Origin: Paraburkholderia diazotrophica
GTDB taxonomy: Bacteria > Pseudomonadota > Gammaproteobacteria > Burkholderiales > Burkholderiaceae
Length of the DNA: 64,000 nt
Direction: 5' to 3'
Assembly (NCBI RefSeq): GCF_900108945.1
Contig: NZ_FNYE01000005.1
Location: forward strand, 292,575 to 356,574
The translations under genes and the position numbers were made by a program. The notes under the pieces are model-generated. The model saw only the letters and a list, made by a program, of their open reading frames with translations, ran no database searches and was not told the origin of the DNA. Of this stretch, positions 36,604 to 46,395 are shown piece after piece. Every line of letters begins with the position of its first letter. Position 1 is the stretch's first letter.

Positions 36604-37461
36604 ATGACAGCCAAACTGATCGACGGCATCGCCCTTTCCAAGACCCTGCGCGCCGACGTCGCCACACGCGCCGCCGCCCTCACCGCCCGCGGACATCAGC
36701 CCGGTCTTGCCGTCGTGCTCGTCGGCGACAATCCCGCCAGCGAGGTCTACGTCCGCAACAAGGTGAAGGCCTGCGAGGACAACGGACTCTTCTCGTCGTA
36801 CGACCGCTATCCCGCGAGCATGACGGAGGCGGATCTGCTCGCGCGCATCGACGGGCTCAACCGTGATCCGAAGATTCACGGCATCCTCGTGCAATTGCCG
36901 CTGCCCGCGCATATCGACAGCCACAAGGTGATCGAAGCGATCGCGCCCGAGAAAGACGTCGATGGCTTTCACGTCGCGAACGCGGGCGCGCTGATGACGG
37001 GCAAGCCGCTCTTTCGCCCGTGCACGCCGTATGGCGTGATGAAGATGTTCGAAGCCTACGGCATCGAATTGAAAGGTGCGAACGCCGTCGTGATCGGGCG
37101 CTCGAACATCGTCGGCAAGCCGATGGGGCTGCTGCTGCTCCAGGCGAACGCGACGGTGACGGTCTGCCACAGCAAGACGCGCGATATCGCCGCGTACACC
37201 CGCGATGCCGATATCGTCGTGGTCGCGACGGGCCTGCGCAACACGCTGACGGCCGATATGGTGAAGCCTGGCGCAACCGTGATCGACGTCGGCATGAATC
37301 GCGACGACCTCGGCAAGCTGTGCGGCGACGTCGACTTCGCGAACGTGAAGGAAGTGGCCGGCCATATCACGCCCGTGCCGGGCGGCGTCGGCCCGATGAC
37401 GATCACGATGCTGCTCGTCAACACGATCGAAGCCGCCGAGCGCGCGGCGGGCAAGGCCTGA
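36604..37461 (+). CDS. folD: Methylene-THF dehydrogenase / methenyl-THF cyclohydrolase FolD
   Basis: Bifunctional one-carbon enzyme interconverting 5,10-methylene-, 5,10-methenyl- and 10-formyl-tetrahydrofolate with NADP+. The 285-residue length is standard. Substrate-binding motifs YVRNKVKAC (about residues 49-57) and ILVQLPLP (about 95-102), the Rossmann motif [17 protein letters not shown] (about 162-178) and [12 protein letters not shown] near the C-terminus are all present. Monocistronic in appearance. Confidence 0.96.
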   Translation: MTAKLIDGIALSKTLRADVATRAAALTARGHQPGLAVVLVGDNPASEVYVRNKVKACEDNGLFSSYDRYPASMTEADLLARIDGLNRDPKIHGILVQLPLPAHIDSHKVIEAIAPEKDVDGFHVANAGALMTGKPLFRPCTPYGVMKMFEAYGIELKGANAVVIGRSNIVGKPMGLLLLQANATVTVCHSKTRDIAAYTRDADIVVVATGLRNTLTADMVKPGATVIDVGMNRDDLGKLCGDVDFANVKEVAGHITPVPGGVGPMTITMLLVNTIEAAERAAGKA

Positions 37462-37550
37462 ACTGATCGCGGGACAACCGCCCTCTCTTTCGCCGATTCA
37501 CGCGGATAGCCATAGCCGTCCGCGCGCGCCGTCAGCGGATCAACGCATCA

Positions 37551-38711
37551 TCAGAAAGGCGGCCAGCGGACGGTGAGATCCGCTGCCGTCGTCGGCGCGT
37601 TCTCGGCCGTTACGTTGCGTTCGCGTTTGCGGGCCGCGCTGCGTGCGAGCCGCGCGCGGCACCAGTTCATCGCGGGCCGCTCAATCCAGCGCGACGACAG
37701 CGCCGCGCACGCAACGATGAACGGCGCACTGACCAGTATCGACAGCAGTGGCGGCATGCGCGGCGCGAGGGCCGCCACGCACTGCTGCACCATGAACCCA
37801 TACAGGTAGATCGCGTACGAATAGTCGTGACGCGGCACCCAGCGGCGCAGCGACGGCGTCACGCTCACCCACAGCAGTCCGTAGACGAACGCGAGATAGA
37901 ACAGCGTTTGTGCGCCCGCAGTATCGCGAAACACGAGATACACCAACATCAGACCGAACGCGGCCAGGCCGTTGACGTTGACGTGCTCGCGCCATCCATA
38001 CAGCAGCATGCCGAGAAAGAAGAACGGCTCGGGGAAGAACGAATAGCCGCCCGCCTTCTCCGCGAAATCGCGCCAGCCGACATGCAGTTCCGCCACGTTC
38101 ACACGCAGCGAAAACGCGGCCGCTGCGAGCAGCACGGCGATCACGCTGCCCTTGCGCGTCGACAGCAGACCGAACATGCCCGTGACCAGCACGAGCAGAT
38201 AGCAGCGCACTTCGAGCGGCAACGTCCATAGCGGCGCGCACACATCGTGTACGAAGCGGTTGTGATCGAACACGCCCGGCAGCGTCCAGCCACGCTTCAT
38301 CACGAGCGTCGAGAAATAGTCGAGATTGCGCCACGTGATGCCCGAAGAAAAATAGTCGTGCAGCGTGAGCGTCGTGAAGATCGGCCCGACGATAAACATC
38401 GCCGCCAGCGACGCGCCGACCAGCGCCGGCAGCAGACGCGCAAGCCGCAACACGATGAAGCGCGGGACCGAGCGCTGCCTGTCGAAGCTCGCACTGACCA
38501 GCAGCCCGCTCAGCAGAAAGAACGCGTACACGCCGAGACTGCCCGCGCCGTCGAACCCCAGCGCGGACGCGAGGCCGTCGGTCGCGTCCGTCGTCTGGAT
38601 CACGTACGCATGGCAATAAACGACGGCGCACGCGGCGACCAGTCGCACGAGATCGAAGTTGTTGGAATCGCGAGCGAGGGCGCGCGAGAGACTGCTCGAA
38701 TGCGAAGTCAT
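37551..38711 (-). CDS. Acyltransferase 3 family membrane protein
   Basis: Integral membrane acyltransferase (AT3/OafA type), 386 residues with about ten hydrophobic segments. The N-terminal motif NNFDLVRLVAACAVVYCHAY carries the conserved His, and FFLLSGLLVSASFDR, LWTLPLEVRCYL and YAIYLYGFMVQQ are family landmarks. These enzymes O-acetylate surface polysaccharides or other envelope molecules; the substrate is unknown. The chosen start MTSHSSSLSRALARD at 38711 leaves a short cytoplasmic N-terminus. No glycan genes lie nearby. Confidence 0.88.
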   Translation of the reverse strand: MTSHSSSLSRALARDSNNFDLVRLVAACAVVYCHAYVIQTTDATDGLASALGFDGAGSLGVYAFFLLSGLLVSASFDRQRSVPRFIVLRLARLLPALVGASLAAMFIVGPIFTTLTLHDYFSSGITWRNLDYFSTLVMKRGWTLPGVFDHNRFVHDVCAPLWTLPLEVRCYLLVLVTGMFGLLSTRKGSVIAVLLAAAAFSLRVNVAELHVGWRDFAEKAGGYSFFPEPFFFLGMLLYGWREHVNVNGLAAFGLMLVYLVFRDTAGAQTLFYLAFVYGLLWVSVTPSLRRWVPRHDYSYAIYLYGFMVQQCVAALAPRMPPLLSILVSAPFIVACAALSSRWIERPAMNWCRARLARSAARKRERNVTAENAPTTAADLTVRWPPF

Positions 38712-39147
38712 CGGGATGCTACCTGCTGCGAAGCGGCCGCCACGCAACGGCGCGCGGCAATGGAAGGATGCGCAATCGGCGTGAACCGGCGCGAACGACA
38801 GGTACATGCGACTTCCACGCGACACTCAGGCGAGCCATACGCCAGACGCACGCACCGATCGTTCAACGATGCGCGAAAATTGCTGTTGCGACCGTTCGCT
38901 TGCCCACTTTTCCGTTCTGGTACAAATATGCGTGAGCCCGCCGCTTCTGCGCGCGGGCGACAGTTCTGATAATTTGTGCTGCAACCGATCGATCCCCGCT
39001 GGAAATGGCGAATGGCGCCCCAATATGCCCGACAGGACGCCAGACGGCGGCCCGCAGGCGCGCGGGCCGTGCGATGTGCGCCGCTCCGTTTCGGGCCCGG
39101 CTGACGGTCATCCGGGCCTTCACTCAACGCGTCAGACAGGAAGCAAC
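38712..39147. other. Divergent intergenic region acyltransferase / prlC
   Basis: No gene is apparent on either strand. Locally less GC-rich around 38875-38980, where AT-rich hexamers such as TACAAA and GATAAT occur, but I could not assign a confident promoter. A purine-rich CAGGAAG precedes the prlC ATG. Confidence 0.45.
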
Positions 39148-41262
39148 ATGTCCACATCCCAATCGACATCCGACAATCCGCTCCTCGATTTCTCCGATCT
39201 GCCGCGCTTTGGCGAGATCCGCCCCGAACACGTGACGCCCGCGCTCGACGTGCTGCTCGCGGATGCGAACGCCGCCGTCGACCGCGCAAGCGAGCCGTCG
39301 ACGCCCGCGTCGTGGGCCGACATCGTCGAGCCCGTCGAACGCGCGACGGAACCGCTGTCGCGCGCATGGGGCGTGATCGGCCATTTGAACGCCGTCGCCG
39401 ATACGCCCGAGCTGCGCGCCGTCTATGGCGAGAACCTGCCGCGCGTCACCGAGTTCTGGTCGAGCGTCGGACAGAATCTCGCGCTCTACGAGAAGTACAA
39501 GGCGATCGCCGCCGCCAGCGATTTCGAATCGCTGACGGGCGAGCGCAAGAAGATCCTGAACAATGCGCTGCGTGACTTCCGCCTGTCGGGCGCCGAGCTG
39601 CCTGAAGACCAGAAGCCGCGTTTCGCGGAACTGCAGGAGCGTCAGGCCGCGCTGTCGAAGGCGTTTTCGGATCACGTGCTCGATGCGACCAATGCCTACG
39701 CGTATATCGCCGAAAGCAAGGACGATCTGGCCGGGCTGCCCGAAGACGTGATCGAAGCCGCCCGCGAAGCGGCCGAGCGCGAGAGCAAGAGCGGCTGGAA
39801 GTTCACGCTGCATTTCCCGTCGTATTTCCCGGTGATGCAGTACTCGGAAAACCGCGCGATGCGCGAGACGATGTACCGCGCCTACGTCACGCGCGCATCG
39901 GAGCTCGGGCCGCAATACGGCAAGGGCACTACCGACTGGGACAACACGGCGAACATCGCCGAAAGCCTGAAGCTGCGCGAAGAAGAAGCGCATATGCTCG
40001 GCTACAAAAACTTCGCCGAAGTGTCGCTCGCGCCGAAGATGGCCGAGTCGCCCGAGCAGGTGATGACGTTCCTCGAAGACCTCGCGACGCGCGCGCGTCC
40101 GCACGCCGAGCACGACTGGCAGGAACTGCGCGAGTTCGCCGCTGGCAAGCTTGGCCTCGGCGAATTGCAGCCGTGGGATGTCGCATTCGCCGCCGAGCGT
40201 CTGCGCCAGAAGCGCTACTCGTTTTCCGAAAACGAAGTGAAGCAATACTTTCCGGAAGACACAGTGCTCAAGGGCCTGTTCAAGGTCACGGAGACGCTCT
40301 TCGGCGTGAAGATCCGCCGCGACGAAGCAGCGACGTGGCATCCGGACGTGCGCTTCTTCCGCGTCGAGAATCAGGACGGCGGCCTCGTCGCGCAGTTCTA
40401 TCTCGACCTGTACGCGCGCGAAGGCAAGCGCGGTGGCGCATGGATGGACGATGCGCGCTCGCGCCGCAAGCCCGTCGACGGCGCGGTGCAAACGCCCGTC
40501 GCGTATCTGACGTGCAACTTCTCGGCGCCCGTCGGCGGCAAGCCCGCCTGCTTCACGCACGATGAAGTGATCACCCTCTTTCACGAGTTCGGGCATGGGC
40601 TACATCACATGCTGACGCGCGTCGACGAACTGGGCGTGTCGGGCATCAACGGCGTCGAATGGGATGCCGTCGAACTGCCGTCGCAGTTCATGGAGAACTT
40701 CTGCTGGGAGTGGGACGTGCTGAGCGACATGACCTCGCACGTCGATACCGCGCAGCCGCTGCCGCGCGAACTGTTCGACAAGATGCTGGCCGCGAAAAAC
40801 TTCCAGAGCGGTCTGGGCACGCTGCGTCAGATCGTGTTCTCGATGTTCGACATGAAGCTGCACGTCGACTTCGACACGTCCGGTGCAAAGAGCGCGAACG
40901 ATCTCGCGCGCGAAATCAACGAGCGCTTCCATGTGATTCCGCAGGCTGCGTTCTCGCGCTGGCCGAATACGTTCAGCCACATCTTCGCGGGCGGCTACGC
41001 GGCGGGCTACTACAGCTACAAGTGGGCTGAAGTGCTGTCCGCCGATGCGTACGCGGCATTCGAAGAAGCGGCGCAGTCGGGCACCGGCAGCGTGCTCGAT
41101 GCGGCGACGGGCACGCGGTATCGCAAGGAGATTCTCGAAGTGGGCGGCAGTCGTCCCGCGATGGAATCGTTCAAGGCATTCCGCGGCCGCGAGCCGAATA
41201 TCGACGCGCTGCTGCGTCACAACGGCATGGCGCCTGGCGCGGTGCCGGGGGCGGCGCATTGA
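39148..41262 (+). CDS. prlC: Oligopeptidase A (M3 zinc metallopeptidase)
   Basis: Cytoplasmic zinc peptidase degrading oligopeptides and cleaved signal peptides. The 704-residue protein has the M3 zinc motif HEFGH at 479-483 (TLFHEFGHGLHHML), with the third ligand Glu in the following ELPSQFMENF segment. Length and ends match E. coli PrlC (680). The start MSTSQSTSDNPLLDFSDLP follows CAGGAAGCAAC. It converges on xthA. Confidence 0.93.
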   Translation: MSTSQSTSDNPLLDFSDLPRFGEIRPEHVTPALDVLLADANAAVDRASEPSTPASWADIVEPVERATEPLSRAWGVIGHLNAVADTPELRAVYGENLPRVTEFWSSVGQNLALYEKYKAIAAASDFESLTGERKKILNNALRDFRLSGAELPEDQKPRFAELQERQAALSKAFSDHVLDATNAYAYIAESKDDLAGLPEDVIEAAREAAERESKSGWKFTLHFPSYFPVMQYSENRAMRETMYRAYVTRASELGPQYGKGTTDWDNTANIAESLKLREEEAHMLGYKNFAEVSLAPKMAESPEQVMTFLEDLATRARPHAEHDWQELREFAAGKLGLGELQPWDVAFAAERLRQKRYSFSENEVKQYFPEDTVLKGLFKVTETLFGVKIRRDEAATWHPDVRFFRVENQDGGLVAQFYLDLYAREGKRGGAWMDDARSRRKPVDGAVQTPVAYLTCNFSAPVGGKPACFTHDEVITLFHEFGHGLHHMLTRVDELGVSGINGVEWDAVELPSQFMENFCWEWDVLSDMTSHVDTAQPLPRELFDKMLAAKNFQSGLGTLRQIVFSMFDMKLHVDFDTSGAKSANDLAREINERFHVIPQAAFSRWPNTFSHIFAGGYAAGYYSYKWAEVLSADAYAAFEEAAQSGTGSVLDAATGTRYRKEILEVGGSRPAMESFKAFRGREPNIDALLRHNGMAPGAVPGAAH

Positions 41263-41344
41263 TGTTGCTGCGGGCACGGACGCGCAGCAGGCGCGTTCGC
41301 GCGTAGCGCCTTAACGCGGGCGCTCGCGAGTTCTGCTGCAAGAC

Positions 41345-41378
41345 AAGCGGGTTCGGGATGACCGGACCCGCTTTTTTC
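41345..41378 (+). terminator. Terminator downstream of prlC
   Basis: Arms AAGCGGGTTCGG and CCGGACCCGCTT (one mismatched pair) with a GATGA loop are followed by a further five T. Confidence 0.82.
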
Positions 41379-41392
41379 ATGCGCGTGTGCGC

Positions 41393-42169
41393 TTATTCGG
41401 TCAGCGCGGTGACGGGCGCGTGATCCGAAGGCTGATCCCACTTGCGCGGCGTCTTGTCGACGTCGCAGTGCGTACAGCTCGCCGCGAGCGGTTTCGACAG
41501 CAGAATGTGGTCGATGCGCAGGCCCGCATTGCGGCGGAACGCGAGCATCCGGTAGTCCCACCACGTGAAGGTTTTCTCGGGCTGCTCGAAGAGCCGGAAC
41601 GAATCGACGAGGCCGAGTTCGATGAGGCGCTGGAACTGCGCGCGCTCTTCCGGCGACACGAGGTTCTGCCCTTCCCACGCCTTCGGATCATGCACGTCGC
41701 GGTCTTCGGGCGCGATGTTGTAATCGCCGAGCAGCGCGAGCTTCGGATACTGCGCCAGTTCGCGCGCGATCCAGACGTGCAGCGCATCGAGCCAGCGCAG
41801 CTTGTACGCGAACTTGTCGGTGCCGGGCGCCTGGCCGTTCGGGAAGTAAGCGGAGATCACGCGCACGCCATCGATGGTCGCGGCGATCACGCGCTGCTGC
41901 GGGTCGTCGAAGCCGGGAATGTTGCGCACGATGTTGCTTTCATCGACGTTCACGCCATCGCGCACGAGAATGCCGACGCCGTTATAGGTCTTCTGTCCCG
42001 CGAACCAGCTGCGGTAGCCCTTTGCTTCGAGTTCGGCGCGCGGAAATTTTTCGTCGGGCAGCTTCAGTTCCTGAAGACAGAGCACGTCGGTCTGGCTGAG
42101 TTCGAGCCAGTCGATCACATGCTGCTGCCGAACCTTCAGGGAGTTCACGTTCCACGTGGCTAATTTCAT
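41393..42169 (-). CDS. xthA: Exodeoxyribonuclease III
   Basis: Exonuclease III / AP endonuclease of base-excision repair, 258 residues. Family motifs are MKLATWNVNSLKVR, LQELKLPDEKFP (catalytic Glu), LLGDYNIAPEDRD and the C-terminal SDHAPV. Length is typical. It lies downstream of tRNA-fMet on the same strand and converges on prlC. Confidence 0.94.
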   Translation of the reverse strand: MKLATWNVNSLKVRQQHVIDWLELSQTDVLCLQELKLPDEKFPRAELEAKGYRSWFAGQKTYNGVGILVRDGVNVDESNIVRNIPGFDDPQQRVIAATIDGVRVISAYFPNGQAPGTDKFAYKLRWLDALHVWIARELAQYPKLALLGDYNIAPEDRDVHDPKAWEGQNLVSPEERAQFQRLIELGLVDSFRLFEQPEKTFTWWDYRMLAFRRNAGLRIDHILLSKPLAASCTHCDVDKTPRKWDQPSDHAPVTALTE

Positions 42170-42251
42170 CGCTCGTTCTCGTTCTCTCGGGTGCTGGATG
42201 GCATCTTACCGCGATCGCGCGGCGCCGCTCCGTGCGGCAACGTGCGCAGGT

Positions 42252-42293
42252 AAAAAAGCAAAAGCCCGCAACGCTTGCGGCGATGCGGGCTTC
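42252..42293 (-). terminator. Terminator downstream of tRNA-fMet
   Basis: On the minus strand AAGCCCGCA and TGCGGGCTT pair across a 13-base inner region that can fold further, followed by TTGCTTTTTT. It lies between the tRNA 3' end and xthA. Confidence 0.75.
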
Positions 42294-42335
42294 GGATGCT
42301 GAGGCCGTGTGGAGCAGGACACGATGCCATGAAAC

Positions 42336-42412
42336 TGGTTGCGGGGACAGGATTTGAACCTGTGACCTTCGGGTTATGAGCCCGACGAGCTGCCAGACTG
42401 CTCCACCCCGCG
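42336..42412 (-). tRNA. Initiator tRNA-fMet (CAU)
   Basis: A 77-nt tRNA with anticodon CAU in the loop CTCATAA. The three consecutive G:C pairs of the anticodon stem (GGG/CCC) and the unpaired first base (5' C against A72, CGCGGGG ... CCCCGCAA) identify it as the initiator. CCA is encoded. The sequence is close to E. coli tRNA-fMet. Confidence 0.96.
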
Positions 42413-42568
42413 TCAGAGGAAGCGAATTGTACTGATACCCGCGGCACGCGTCAAACACTTGAGCGAATTTTTTTAATCAGATTCTGCTAGAGGCCGGGGA
42501 CGCTCGCGTAACAGCGACTCACTGTGTGGACTCACTGCACGGACTCACAGAAGGATTCACCGAAGGAC

Positions 42569-43273
42569 TCACCGCGGGTCCGCTTCGATCGCCCAGTCGA
42601 CGGCCCTTTGTGCATGCAGCGCCGTCGTATCGAAGACGGGCAGCACGGAGTCTTCCTGTTTGATCAGCAGCGTGATCTCCGTGCAGCCGAGAATGACGGC
42701 CTGCGCGCCGCGCGCTTTCAAGTCCTCGATCACGCTCCGATAGATGTCGCGCGAAGGTGGCTCGATCACGCCATGACACAGCTCGTCGTAGATGATCCGA
42801 TGCACGTTCGCACGGCCCTCGTCATCGGGGACCAGCGTATCGAGCCCGAAGCGCTCGCGCAGGCGCCCAGCATAGAACGTCTGCTCCATCGTATAGCGCG
42901 TGCCGAGCAGGCCAACACGTTCGACACCCGCCGCGCGCAGCGCTTCGCCCGTCGGGTCGGCGATGTGCAGGAAAGGCACGGTGATCGCCGCCTCGATCGC
43001 TTCATGCACGCGGTGCATCGTATTCGTCGCGAGCAGCACGAGATCGGCGCCACCGCGTTCCAGTTGCCGCGCCGCGTCGGCCATCTGCACGCCTAGCGCA
43101 TGCCAGTCGCCCGCGCGCTGATTCGCTTCAACAGGCGCGAAATCGACGGTCAGCATCAGGCTGCGCGCGTTGTGATGGCCGCCGAGGCGCGCCTTTGCGT
43201 GACGGTTCATCAGCCGGTAGTACTCGGCCGACGATTCCCAGCTCATCCCGCCGATCACGCCTATCGTCTTCAT
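42569..43273 (-). CDS. ygeA: YgeA-type aspartate/glutamate-family amino-acid racemase
   Basis: Racemase of the Asp/Glu family, 234 residues, strikingly like E. coli YgeA from its first residues (MKTIGVIGGMSWESSAEYYR) to VLPVFDTTALHA. The first active-site position is threonine in ATNTMHRV and the second is cysteine in LGCTEITLL. This Thr/Cys pair is that of the broad-specificity L-DER/YgeA group rather than the Cys/Cys aspartate racemases. The start at 43273 is fixed by the family N-terminus, although the frame runs far upstream. It is divergent from codA. Confidence 0.85.
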   Translation of the reverse strand: MKTIGVIGGMSWESSAEYYRLMNRHAKARLGGHHNARSLMLTVDFAPVEANQRAGDWHALGVQMADAARQLERGGADLVLLATNTMHRVHEAIEAAITVPFLHIADPTGEALRAAGVERVGLLGTRYTMEQTFYAGRLRERFGLDTLVPDDEGRANVHRIIYDELCHGVIEPPSRDIYRSVIEDLKARGAQAVILGCTEITLLIKQEDSVLPVFDTTALHAQRAVDWAIEADPR

Positions 43274-43480
43274 ATCGCTTCGTGCCCGTTCGTGTTGGTT
43301 GCGTGTTGGTTGTGTCCCGTCGCCGAGTATAGGCCGGCGGCGCACGCGCGAGCGGTACGGATCGCGTGCTGCCGGCCGGTACAGCGTGGTCGTTCGTCCT
43401 ATGCCGTCGGGACGATGCCGGATCGACGCCACACGCACTTGTTCCGCCGATAGAATCGACGTCATGCAAAGGAGCCGCCC

Positions 43481-44770
43481 ATGGACCTGATCATCCGTCG
43501 TGCCGTATTGCCGCCCAGCGCGGCGCAACCGAATGTCTTCGTCGACATCGGCATCGAGGGCGGCCGCATCGCCGCTGTCGAGCCGACGCTCGCCGCCACC
43601 GCGCGCGAAGAAATCGACGCGAACGGTTCGCTCGTCACGCCGCCGTTCGTCGATGCGCACTTCCATATGGACGCGACGCTCTCGTATGGCTTGCCGCGCG
43701 TGAACATGTCCGGCACCTTGCTTGAAGGCATCGCGCTATGGGGCGAGCTGAAGCCGCATCTCACGCAGGAAGCGCTCGTCGCTCGCGCGTTGCAGTATTG
43801 CGATTGGGCCGTCGCGCGCGGGCTGCTGGCCATCCGCACGCACGTCGATGTGTGCGACGAGCGCCTGCTCGCCGTCGAAGCGCTGCTCGAAGTGAAGCGC
43901 CGCGTTGCGCCTTATATGGATCTGCAACTGGTCGCGTTTCCGCAAGACGGACTGCTGCGCAGCGCGGACGCGTTCGACAATCTCAAGCGCGCGATTGCGA
44001 TGGGCGTCGACGTGGTCGGCGGCATTCCGCATTTCGAGCGCACGATGGCGGACGGCGCGGAGTCCGTGCGCCTGCTATGCGAGTTCGCAGCCGGGAAAGG
44101 CTTGCGCGTCGACATGCATTGCGACGAATCGGACGACCCGATGTCGCGCCATATCGAAACGCTCGCCGCGCAAACGCATCGTCTCGGCATGCAAGGCCGC
44201 GTGACAGGCTCGCATCTGACGTCGATGCATTCGATGGACAACTACTACGTCAGCAAGCTGCTGCTGCTGATGCGCGAGGCGGGCGTCGCGGCCATCGCGA
44301 ACCCGCTGATCAACATCACGCTGCAAGGGCGTTCCGATACGTATCCGAAGCGACGCGGCATGACGCGTGTGCCCGAGATGATGGCGGCGGGCATCGATGT
44401 CGCGTTCGGTCACGATTGCGTGATGGACCCGTGGTACAGCCTCGGTTCCGGCGACATGCTCGAAGTCGCACATATGGGCCTGCATGTCGCGCAGATGACG
44501 GGCATCGATGCGATGCACGCGTGTTTCGATGCCGTCACGGCAAACGCGGCGCGCATTCTCGGGCTTGAGCGTTATGGCATCGAGCCGGGGTGCGATGCGA
44601 ACCTCGTCGTGCTCGATGCGCGCGACGCCGTCGAAGCGATACGCTTGCGCGCGGCGCGCCTCGCCGTCGTGAGTCGAGGAAAAGTGGTGAGCCGCGCGCC
44701 GGCGGCGCGGGCGCAGCTATCGCTCGAAGGGCGGCCAGCGGAAGTGGACTTCAAGCTGCATCGCGGATAA
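43481..44770 (+). CDS. codA: Cytosine deaminase (amidohydrolase family)
   Basis: Metal-dependent deaminase converting cytosine to uracil and ammonia. The 429-residue protein matches E. coli CodA throughout. Metal ligands are His60 and His62 (FVDAHFHMD), His in HCDESDDP, and Asp in FGHDCVMDPWYSLG. Other landmarks are NITLQGRSDTYPKRRG and HLTSMHS. The SD AAAGGAG lies 7 bases before the ATG. No cytosine permease is adjacent, and the gene stands next to ntrC, so use of cytosine as a nitrogen source is plausible. Related isocytosine or creatinine deaminases are an alternative. Confidence 0.87.
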   Translation: MDLIIRRAVLPPSAAQPNVFVDIGIEGGRIAAVEPTLAATAREEIDANGSLVTPPFVDAHFHMDATLSYGLPRVNMSGTLLEGIALWGELKPHLTQEALVARALQYCDWAVARGLLAIRTHVDVCDERLLAVEALLEVKRRVAPYMDLQLVAFPQDGLLRSADAFDNLKRAIAMGVDVVGGIPHFERTMADGAESVRLLCEFAAGKGLRVDMHCDESDDPMSRHIETLAAQTHRLGMQGRVTGSHLTSMHSMDNYYVSKLLLLMREAGVAAIANPLINITLQGRSDTYPKRRGMTRVPEMMAAGIDVAFGHDCVMDPWYSLGSGDMLEVAHMGLHVAQMTGIDAMHACFDAVTANAARILGLERYGIEPGCDANLVVLDARDAVEAIRLRAARLAVVSRGKVVSRAPAARAQLSLEGRPAEVDFKLHRG

Positions 44771-44812
44771 AAAAGCGGCTCGATGGCGCGTGGCGCCGTC
44801 GAGCCGCTTTCA
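44768..44812. terminator. Bidirectional terminator codA / ntrC
   Basis: Twelve-base arms AAAGCGGCTCGA and TCGAGCCGCTTT enclose a GC-rich inner hairpin between two convergent genes. A-run and T-run serve both strands. Confidence 0.85.
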
Positions 44813-44848
44813 TGTACATCGCGCGAGCGCAATGAAAAGCGCCAGCAA

Positions 44849-46360
44849 TCAAGATTCGAGGTTCAACTCCTGGATCTTGCGCGTGATCGTATTGCGTCCG
44901 ATACCGAGACGCTCCGCCGCTTCCACCTTGCGTCCACGCGTGAAGTCGAGCGCTTCTCGGATCACGGCCGCCTCGAAACGGCGCGACAGCTCGTCCATCA
45001 CATCGGCGGCATTCTCGCGCAAGAGCTTCGCGACTTCCGTGCGCAGGCCGTTCTCCCATGCGGCGACAGGCGACGGTATCGCCGTGCTGCCCTGCACTGC
45101 GGGCGTGCCCAGCAGCGGCGCCGTGCCGTTTGCTACACCTGTGCCCGACGCGGCATCGATCGGTGCCGGCCCGCCGGACGACACGAGTTCCGCGCCCGCC
45201 TGTTGCGTCGACACGAGATCGGGCGGCAAGTCCTTGACCTCGATCGTCTGCGCGGGCGCCATCACCGTCAGCCAGTTCGCGAGGTTTTCGAGCTGGCGCA
45301 CGTTGCCCGGAAACGGCAGCGACGTAAGGTACGCCACCGCCTCGTCCGATACGCGCTTCGGCTCGACGCCGAGATCCCGCGCGCTTTTCTGCAGGAAGTG
45401 GCGCGTCAGCAGCGGGATGTCTTCGCTGCGCTCGCGCAAAGCGGGAAGACGCAAGCGGATCACATTCAGCCGGTGATACAGGTCCTCGCGGAACAGGCCC
45501 TGGCGCACGCGCGATTCGAGATTCTGATGCGTCGCGGCGATCACGCGCACGTTCGCGCGCAGCGGGTTGTGTCCGCCGACGCGATAGAACTGCCCATCCG
45601 ACAGCACGCGCAACAGACGCGTCTGCAAATCGAACGGCATATCGCCGATTTCATCGAGAAAGAGCGTGCCGTTCTCAGCCTGCTCGAACCGGCCCTGGCG
45701 CATCGCCTGCGCGCCCGTGAATGCGCCGCGCTCGTGGCCAAACAGTTCGGATTCCAGCAGATCTTTCGGAATCGCTGCCGTGTTGAGCGCGATGAACGGA
45801 CCGTTCGCGCGTGGGCTATGTCGGTGCAACGCGCGCGCGACAAGTTCCTTACCGGTGCCTGATTCGCCCGTAATGAGCACGGTCGCCGCAGAATGCGACA
45901 GGCGGCCGATCGCGCGGAACATGTCCTGCATCGCGGGCGCCTGGCCGAGCATCTCCGGCGCTTCGGCGACGCGGTCGTCCCACGTATGCTCGCCGCGCAC
46001 GCTTTCGTCGACGGCGCGGCGAATCAGTTCGACGGCCTTGTCGACATCGAACGGCTTCGCGAGGTACTCAAATGCGCCGCCCTGGAATGCGGCGACGGCG
46101 CTGTCGAGATCCGAGAACGCCGTCATGATGATGACGGGCAGCCCCGGCACGCGGTCGCGCACGGTCTGCAGCAGTTCGAGCCCGGAGCCGCCTGGCATCC
46201 TGATATCGGAGACGAGCACCTGCGGGCTATCGTGTTCCAGCGCGCCCGCGGCTTCGCGGACATTCGCGAAACTGCGTGTCGCGAAGTTCTCGCGTGCGAG
46301 TGCTTTTTCGAGCACCCAGCGGATCGATTGATCGTCGTCTACTATCCAGATCGGCTTCAT
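44849..46360 (-). CDS. ntrC: Nitrogen response regulator NtrC
   Basis: Sigma-54-dependent activator of nitrogen-limitation genes, 503 residues. The receiver domain (about 1-120) has Asp52 in VSDIRMPGG. The AAA+ domain (about 145-380) has Walker A GESGTGKE, the sigma-54 contact loop GAFTGA and Walker B GTLFLDEIGD. The C-terminal Fis-type helix-turn-helix is LDFTRGRKVEAAERLGIGRN. It follows ntrB by 35 bases and is third in glnA-ntrB-ntrC. Confidence 0.95.
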   Translation of the reverse strand: MKPIWIVDDDQSIRWVLEKALARENFATRSFANVREAAGALEHDSPQVLVSDIRMPGGSGLELLQTVRDRVPGLPVIIMTAFSDLDSAVAAFQGGAFEYLAKPFDVDKAVELIRRAVDESVRGEHTWDDRVAEAPEMLGQAPAMQDMFRAIGRLSHSAATVLITGESGTGKELVARALHRHSPRANGPFIALNTAAIPKDLLESELFGHERGAFTGAQAMRQGRFEQAENGTLFLDEIGDMPFDLQTRLLRVLSDGQFYRVGGHNPLRANVRVIAATHQNLESRVRQGLFREDLYHRLNVIRLRLPALRERSEDIPLLTRHFLQKSARDLGVEPKRVSDEAVAYLTSLPFPGNVRQLENLANWLTVMAPAQTIEVKDLPPDLVSTQQAGAELVSSGGPAPIDAASGTGVANGTAPLLGTPAVQGSTAIPSPVAAWENGLRTEVAKLLRENAADVMDELSRRFEAAVIREALDFTRGRKVEAAERLGIGRNTITRKIQELNLES

Positions 46361-46395
46361 ATAGGTCCGTCAGAAGTCTTGTATTGCGTGTCGTG

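Noticed and set aside
37501..37524. CGCGGA / TCCGCG inverted repeat between folD and the acyltransferase gene, considered as a terminator
   Set aside because: The stem is only six bases with a 12-base loop and no T-run on either strand.
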